Shown: in pieces, positions 57,874 to 64,000 of the stretch
Layout of the letters: the number at the start of each line of letters is the position of its first letter
How positions within the stretch are numbered: position 1 is the first letter of the stretch
Assembly (NCBI RefSeq): GCF_007565055.1
Contig: NC_044563.1
Coordinates: 99,719,489 to 99,783,488 of the forward strand
From: Rhinopithecus roxellana
Taxonomy: Eukaryota; Chordata; Mammalia; Primates; Cercopithecidae
Direction: 5' to 3'
DNA: 64,000 nucleotides
Notes under the pieces: generated by a model
Told to the model about the DNA's origin: nothing
Databases searched by the model: none
Seen by the model: only the letters and a program-made list of their open reading frames with translations
Translations under genes and position numbers: made by a program

Positions 57874-58321
57874 TGTTACAAATAAAGTTTCAGTGCTGCA
57901 ACAGAGATAGTATTTTAATATAAAATTTTCTTTTTAATTCTCAGCAAGGCAGTGTACTTGGTGTGTGCCCTTACAGATGGAGCAATGGTGAGCGCACATC
58001 TGGACAAGGGACGGGGGAGTTCTTATTCCTGATGCATGTGGCCCCTGCTGCTGTGTCGTTCCCCTATTGGCTAAGGTTAGACCACACAGGCTAAACTAAT
58101 TATGATTGGCTAATTTAAAGAGAGTGATGAGTAGTTTGGTGGAATGAATGGTTATGGCAGAGCAGGAAATCGGAATGAATCAGTACAGAATGAGTCAGGG
58201 TGGAGCAGGTAATTGGAAAAGGTTGCTTTACGAGGAAGTTAAGTTTAAAAGTAGAAGGCAAAGAATTGAACATACTGACATATTGATTCTTTGAAGAGAA
58301 AGTTAGAACTCATATCTAACA
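57874..58321 (-). mobile_element. 3' LTR of ERV1-type retrovirus (possibly MER57-like)
   Basis: On the plus strand it starts 'tgttacaaataaagtttcag' and ends 'agttagaactcatatctaaca', giving TGTTA...TAACA ends on the minus strand. A CCAAT box lies in 'cgttcccctattggct' (complement). The polypurine tract of the internal part abuts it (58322-58334). 448 bp. The family assignment is tentative. Confidence 0.8.
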
Positions 58322-61300
58322 ATCCCTCCTCTTGCATTTCCTTACAGCTCTTTCTCTTCAAACTTCTTTAACATGTCTTGGCTTAGTTGTTCTGCTTGAT
58401 TTCCCAAAAGAAGAAGCTTCTCTGGATAAGTTGGAGGATAGTTAAAGGAGGTTTTAGTAAGTGCCGTTTTTATGAGTCTCTGCACCAACCCGCAGATGTA
58501 TGGTGTGACACAGCACCCAACAAGAATAAGTATACCCATTACAGCTGTGAGGGAAGAAAGAACCGAGGCTGTTATTCTTTTTCATTTACCGAACCACTTT
58601 TCTAGCCATCCCTTAAAGGGGTCATTTAGCCAAGTTGTTGGCTAACTCACTGGATAGAGTAGTCACACCTTGCAATGCCTTTGTTATACTTCCATCAGGG
58701 GCAGTGTTGTTTGGGATGAAGGTACAACATTGAGTTTTAATTATGACATGAACTCCTCCTTTTTCTGCTAATATCATATCCAAAGCTCTCCTATTTTCCC
58801 CAAGCCATCTGGCTAGTAGCCCGTAATTGCTCAGCTATTCCTTTAACAGCATCTCTAGTGTAGTTAATAGATTGCTGTTGATTATAATAGATATAGTTTA
58901 TCCAATTTACATTTTATTAATTTTCACCCACCAAAATATTGACTCAAATCCTTCAGGTATTTGATTTCAGGCTTTAAATTGTTCTGGTATTGCCTGTGGG
59001 ACTCTAATTGTGTCTAAATAGATGTGAGAGTCAAAAGACCCATAAGGGGCTTCTTTTGCTTTATGAAGTCTTATTTTTCCTTTCTCTGGTTGATGAAATG
59101 CCAGGGTGAAAGGGATAGCCAATTAGACTAAAGCATAAGTGCCACTTCAGTTACTTGGCAGAGTGTCCAGTAAAGGTCCACCATATTACCACTACACATC
59201 CACTCAGGGATGAATAAGGGCTGACTGATTGATAAACTCTTGAAAATTCTTAAGCTCACTGCATCCCTTCAGGTCTCCAAGGAACGCGCTAAGTTTCCTC
59301 CTTGTCGTGGGAGACACGAAGTGAACTTAGTGTTGGGAGATGGAAGCTGAATGGCCCTTGGGGGCTGCCCTGCAGGGTGTCGAACTTTGGGATATAGCAA
59401 AGAGAGAGAGCTTGGCACAACTTATTGCTCCAGGTTGTAGAATCCTAGAAAAGAGCTACCATGCAGCCCATGCCCTGTCGACTGGAGGATAACCCTAGTG
59501 GAAAGGGGACAATCTGGGCCTCTGGCCTGCCATGCGCACAAGCATAACAACTGCCTTTAACATGTGGACAGAATATTTAATCCATTTTAACCAGGCATTT
59601 ACATTTTTATACCCTGTTTCAATGGCTGTGGTTTGCCTTAGGTCTCCTATTTCTACTACTGCGAACTTGCTTTTGTCATTTGGCATGAGGCGAGTCATAA
59701 TTTGATTTTGTACATTTGGGAAAGGGGCAGCCATAGGAGGTGGAAGAGAGAGAACAAAGCACACCTTAAAGAACCCTCTAGGATCCTTTCCAGTGACCTC
59801 TGCTCCTAAAACACAGAAGCACTCTAAAGTGGGGTTAGAGATGCTAGTGGTAGGAATAGTACTGGATGTAAGCACTGGGTAAGGAAAGGAAAGGAAAAGA
59901 TAGACTAAGCTTTCCTTAACTTTAATTTGGTAGGGCTTGATCCAGGAAAAAATGGCCCATGATTCTGAGGATAATGGTGCTTGCTTGACTTGGGTGTGAT
60001 GTGTCCATCCTGTTCTGCCATATGAACAGCAGTCTCGGTGGTTTAGCAGCACAAGGTAGGGTCCTTCCCAGGCTGGCTTGAGATTCCCTTCTTTCCACCC
60101 TTTGGTGAGACTGTGATCCCCAGGCCAGTGTTGATGCACTGGAAACTCCAAAGGTGGTGCCTGTGCTAAAAGACCTCTTGTTTTAAGGGAACAGAAGGTA
60201 GAAGATAAACCAAGTATGTAATTTCTAAGCAATTGATCTTTTGTTTTAAATGTGGGGCCATCAACAGTGGACTTTATAGTCCTTGGTGCCTTCTTGTTGA
60301 GAAATTTTCTTTAGCACCTATTTTTATTAGTTTTTAGACCAAAGAAAGTCAAACACCATTTCATATTTAACAATGCTTCCTGTATGATTTTTATACCAGA
60401 TAAGCTAAATTTCACCTTTATATTAGTGTGTTAATTTTAATAAAACCTTGTAGACGTATTTATCCAATTTTTAATGTCTGACCATAAAGTAAGATTTTTA
60501 TAGACTCTTTTTAACCTTTTATAATTTTTGTTAAAGAGCAGGTTCTTGCTTTAAGAAAAACCTGTTGTGCTTTCATTTTAATGTCCAGTTCACAGAAAAC
60601 CTGGATGATACCCCTTTAACTTTACCCAATGTGTTTACACATATAATTTCCTTTACAATTAACATTTCAAAACTTGCTTAAACCTTTAAAGCAATTTTCC
60701 TTAACCTTTTAATGTAGGTAAAAATCCACATTCTTATTCCTCCTTATAATCTGTTTACCAAAAGTACATTTTACTTTCCTTACACATCTTGCACATAAAC
60801 TGTTTCTTCAATAGTTTTACATTCAGGAGGCCTAAGTACTTTTAAATTATACAACATTTCTTGCATAAAGTCCCTTTTATAACATTTTTTCATGACTTTC
60901 ACAGACAATTCTTCAACATCCCTCAGCTTTCTGACTTGTTGCAAACATCCGCTTCTTTAAACAACCAGTTAATTTATTTTAGGACAAGAATTTACCATGT
61001 AACATTCCATTTTACATAAATTCCACCCCTCCCCCCCTTTTTTTTCTCAAAGATGATAACCATTCTTTTCCTTCCATCATGTCTGTGGACTAGACTAAGG
61101 CCACAAGATTAGAAGTTAGGACAATACATGTTACACTGTTAACTTTTAGCAAACTTTACTTTTATTGAAAACCTTGTAAGTTTGGGATTTCAATGATTCT
61201 TCGCTATTAATAAGACCTCGTTCAGTCCATATTAACTTAGAATTGGTACAGATGGCTCCTTCCTGATTCTGTAAGTACTTTAAGGCTTAGCTGAGTGCAA

Positions 61301-61553
61301 AGAGCTAGCACATTTGAGCAGGCCAATTGTTAGGCAATTTTCCTAACAGAGCTTCTACAAGAGTTTCCTTATCACTTTCTGAATACCCATTGTGTCTTTT
61401 TCCCTCAATCACCTGGGAGGAACCATCTATCTGACTGTTCTGAAGGGAGTTCCTCCTAGGTCTGGTTGGACCTTTGTATGGTAATGAAGATTTAGATCCC
61501 CTGTTAGGAAACCTGCTGGGTAAGGGAATTTTCAGTGGTTAATGTTAAATCAT
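58322..61553 (-). pseudogene. ERV internal region: pol end and env, defective
   Basis: In minus-strand order: RNase H (about 61470-61190), a degraded stretch (61190-60240), integrase C-terminal part (about 60170-59970; 'GDHSLTKGWKEGNLKPAWEG'), env surface part (about 59900-58950), env transmembrane part (about 58840-58340), and a polypurine tract. In RNase H the first acidic motif DGSS is kept (61427-61416). The codon expected to be the catalytic Glu is an amber stop (61307-61305), and the TDS motif reads TNS (codon 61244-61242) followed by a short deletion. The transmembrane part ends in a membrane helix with 'VGCCVTPYICGL' (58539 onward). No frame can yield a full protein. The 5' LTR, gag and most of pol are absent. 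Confidence 0.8.
61019..61043. repeat. Pyrimidine run C/T (G/A-rich on minus strand)
   Basis: 'cacccctcccccccttttttt' lies in the degraded part of the ERV. On the minus strand it is a run of G7, then AGGGG. Confidence 0.9.
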
Positions 61554-61567
61554 CTCAGACAGGCACT

Positions 61568-61864
61568 TTTTTTGGGGGGCGGGGGGATGGAATCTCCTTC
61601 TGTCACCCAGGCTGAAGTGCAATGGTGAGATCTTGGCTCACTGCAACCTCCGCCTCCCAGGTTCAAGTGATTCTCCTGCCTCAGCCTCCCGAGTAGCTGG
61701 GATTATAGGTACCTGCCACCATGCCCAGCTAATTTTGGTATTTTTAGTAGAGATGGGATTTCGCCAGGTTGGCCAGGCTGGTCTCGAACTCCTGACCTCA
61801 GGTGATCCACCCGCCTTGGCCTCCCAAAGTGCTGGGATTACAGGCGTAAGAACTGCGCCCAGCC
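61568..61864 (-). mobile_element. AluS, antisense, with G-rich tail
   Basis: Body 'gatggaatctccttctgtca' to 'aactgcgcccagcc'. The tail reads T8 then G6-C-G6 instead of plain T. Target words 'gacaggcactttt' (61558) and 'gacaggtaccttt' (61865). Confidence 0.93.
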
Positions 61865-63825
61865 CGACAGGTACCTTTTGTTCATCTGCAGAAATGTTGA
61901 TGTTCGAAGCAGAGAGGAAGCGTGACTCTGCCTCTCAGGCAAGCCTGAACCTGGAAGGTGCTCCCTCTGTGGGGATGCAGTCGCCCTGCAGTGATCCAGA
62001 AGGGCTATCTATAGGCCCACCCACACCAAGCTCCAGTAGGAGAAGCCCCAGTTATTTTACAGTAGTGGATGAGGGGTAAAAGAAATTCCCTTTTCCAAGA
62101 CCCTTCTTGAGCACCAGGGCTGCCTGTCTGTTGGGGTTGAGTTGCAGACTATCCCAGCTGAGCCCAGCACTGCAACTGTGCCACTGCTGAAAGAAACTTC
62201 TCACCAGTGGCAAGATCTGGGACTCAAGGCCTGCCATCTGGATTTTTTTTTTGCCCTACTGGGTGTTCCCTTAATTTGGGGCACTCCCTCTTCCCTGGGG
62301 GTAGGAGTCCCTGAGAGCCAGACTACTGTGACTACTCTTGTTCCTCTTAGTCTAGACAGCCAGTGAGGCTGCCGTAATTCAGGCTGGTTCTGGGGAATGT
62401 CTGCGAGGAATCCAGTGATGTGACTTGTCCTCAACCCTCTCAGCAGTGGGTACCAGCACCCATTCTGATGGGGGCGGCAGGGGAATGACATATACTCTGA
62501 GATTTCTTGGTTATAAATAGTCGTAGTTTCTTGGCTTTCTCAAATTCTGGTTGTAATAGTAATGAACTGGTCCTGTGGACAGACTTAGAACCTTCTGGTT
62601 AGGCAGGGTGGTGCAGGCTATAGTGATAGCTCATGCACTAGTTTTCTCCTTCCTGGGCGCAGTGTTATTATACCTGTGGATGCTGTAATGGTCTGTGTTG
62701 GTTGGCTTCCAGCCAGAAGGTGATGCTCGCAAGACAGTGCCAGCTGCCATAATAGTGGTGGGATTTGTGCTTGCTTTATGTTACCCGGGGGATGTACCCT
62801 GGTTTCCAGATGATGGTTGGGGCCATAGGGCTCCCAGAAGTTCTATCCTTTGTGTTAAGTTACCAGGGCAGGTTAAGGGGCAAAGCCAGGTGGGGGCTGG
62901 GTCAGGCAGGCCCTTGCTCTGGTTCTCTGTGTATAGGGCAAGCAGAGGCCCCTGTGGGGGTGAGGGGACTGGTTCTCGGGCCACTGGGGTGATACTCCAG
63001 GAAGAGTGTAGCTTCTGCTGCACAGAAGAAGTTCGCCCAGGGATTGGGGAGTAACAGGCAGCAGGAAGCCTCACCCAGCTTCCATGCACTTGATAAGGCT
63101 GGTCTCTCACCTGCAGTGTTCACTAGCAGCAGCTAGCTAAATTCCGGGCAGTCTATGCTCAATACTGCTCCAGGCCATAATTCTTTTCCTTGGAGACAGG
63201 AACTGGCTTTCAGGCCATGCCACTCCTCATCTGCCCACAAAGCTGGGGTGCCCAGCTCCTGTGCCTGTGGCTAGAGCAATTCCAAGGAAAGTGCTTCCCA
63301 CTCACCCCCTGGTTCTGGCCAAGGGAGTTTATCCCCACTTGAGATTATATTATGAATTTCATTTGAGAGCTTCTTTCAACCTGCTGCCACTGTCTGAGTC
63401 AGTTCCTGTCAGGTAGAATCAGGAATGGTTTCCCTCTGTGTGTGCTGGAGACTGGAAGGCTCTTCCTGCTGCTGTTCCTACTTTTACATGCCACACCGCT
63501 TACTATATCAGTTCCCACACCGGGTGGGATTAAAGCCTTCCTCTTCAGGCTGGATTGCCAGGTTTCCCAGTGGGAACGTGTACCCTGGAGGCGGTCTCTT
63601 CCTCTCTCACACTCTGGAGACTTACAGTTTTTCCTCCTGGCTCTCAGTGTAGGCTGCAGCCTGCAGTTTCTTTCAAAGAGTCTTTGGTTTCTTCCCATTT
63701 TCCTGTTAAATTCCTGCATTGCTGCCTGGAAAAAAGTGAACAGTGCAAATTTCAACTCACTATTTTGTCTTTCCAAGTGGGAGAGGCTGCCTCTAATCTG
63801 CCATTTTGGCCACATTGCCCCAGAT
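61865..63825 (-). promoter_or_regulatory. L1 5'UTR (fossil internal promoter region)
   Basis: GC-rich and CpG-poor, ending at the L1 start near 63825. In active L1 this part holds the sense promoter and an antisense promoter. Here it is old and interrupted, so activity is unlikely. The portion 61865-62490 is assigned to L1 by composition only and could be retroviral. Open frames at 62695-63110 and 63399-63900 on both strands are by-products of low stop density. Confidence 0.6.
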
Positions 63826-64000
63826 GAATATTTAAATTGTGAATCTTTAACTTTAATTCCCAATAGTGCTACTTATAACCACATGATAAAATGGGTTTAA
63901 ATTAAATTTAGACTGGTTAGTATGGGAGATGTTAAAAAAAATCTTCCTCACCAAATTGGTAAGATTCCACTTAACTATAATGGTTTTATCTGTATGTATG
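63826..64000. other. Unique AT-rich DNA to window end
   Basis: Nothing is recognised. Confidence 0.35.

Larger units (their letters stand above)
55855..63825 (-). mobile_element. Old L1 (PB/MA-like): 5'UTR, ORF1, start of ORF2; split by ERV and Alu
   Basis: The true L1 5' end is near 63825, where the minus strand reads 'gccaaaatggcagattagag'. The GC-rich 5'UTR runs down to about 62500, probably 61865. It resumes at 57873 (5'UTR end), then ORF1 (about 57460-56300; minus 'MKKSEIQDIN' at 57405) and the first part of ORF2 endonuclease (about 56200-55855). The 3' part of L1 is absent. A solo-LTR-bearing ERV half and an Alu sit inside. Confidence 0.85.

Noticed and set aside
58322..60232. Possibly functional (syncytin-like) env
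   Set aside because: The env region is split by stops and frame changes. Only short open segments remain, so no complete protein can be made.
62695..63900. Cluster of 70-150-codon frames on both strands
   Set aside because: They fall in the GC-rich L1 5'UTR, where stop codons are infrequent. Both strands are open to a similar degree.
1..64000. CRISPR array, bacterial operon, phage or plasmid module
   Set aside because: Repeat content is wholly primate (Alu, L1, ERV, MIR, L2, Tigger). The direct repeats seen are minisatellites or target duplications, without spacer structure.

Overview
This is a stretch of primate nuclear DNA, most likely from an Old World monkey (Cercopithecidae). About 44 Alu copies or pieces are recognisable. 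Three of them (4559, 10636 in antisense, 53552) share right-arm variants that I associate with the macaque/baboon AluYR subfamilies: 'ggctcaagcctg', 'actagccgggcg', 'gaatggcgtaaaccc' and 'gatccggccactgc'. The largest open reading frame is LINE-1 ORF2. Almost every other open frame is the translation of an Alu, a microsatellite or an old L1. There is no prokaryotic-style gene, operon, CRISPR array or phage module. The window looks intronic or intergenic.

Layout. 0-5.3 kb: dense Alus. 5.5-8.2 kb: a full-length, dead Tigger1 DNA transposon bounded by TA. 8.2-13.3 kb: unique DNA with Alus, including a nested Alu pair and a MIR. 13.3-17.4 kb: an old L1 3' end interrupted by a younger 5'-truncated L1 (minus strand) with a perfect 15-bp target-site duplication. 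17.4-31 kb: mostly unique DNA with L2/MIR, a second pogo-like element (18.8-19.7 kb) carrying an Alu with unusually long flanking repeats, an Alu with an inverted 5' half (27.0 kb), and one candidate coding exon on the plus strand (28524-28691). 31.2-37.2 kb: a nearly full-length ancient L1M, antisense, split by Alus. 37.2-48.2 kb: unique DNA, Alus, an old LTR-like element, a MITE and two long microsatellites. 48.2-53.2 kb: an island without Alus. 53.2-55.4 kb: a head-to-head Alu pair and a solo LTR with a minisatellite. 55.85-63.83 kb: an old L1 (5'UTR, ORF1 and start of ORF2, minus strand) that hosts the 3' half of an ERV1-type retrovirus (3' LTR, env, pol fragments).

No intact host gene is visible. 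The only segment that looks like a host exon is the 168-nt coiled-coil frame at 28524-28691, which has an acceptor and a donor in register. I could not assign it to a gene. All transposon and retroviral reading frames carry disabling lesions. The interest of the window lies in repeat structure and mutational history (inversions, long duplications, tandem repeats, nested insertions). I see no evidence for an undescribed molecular system.
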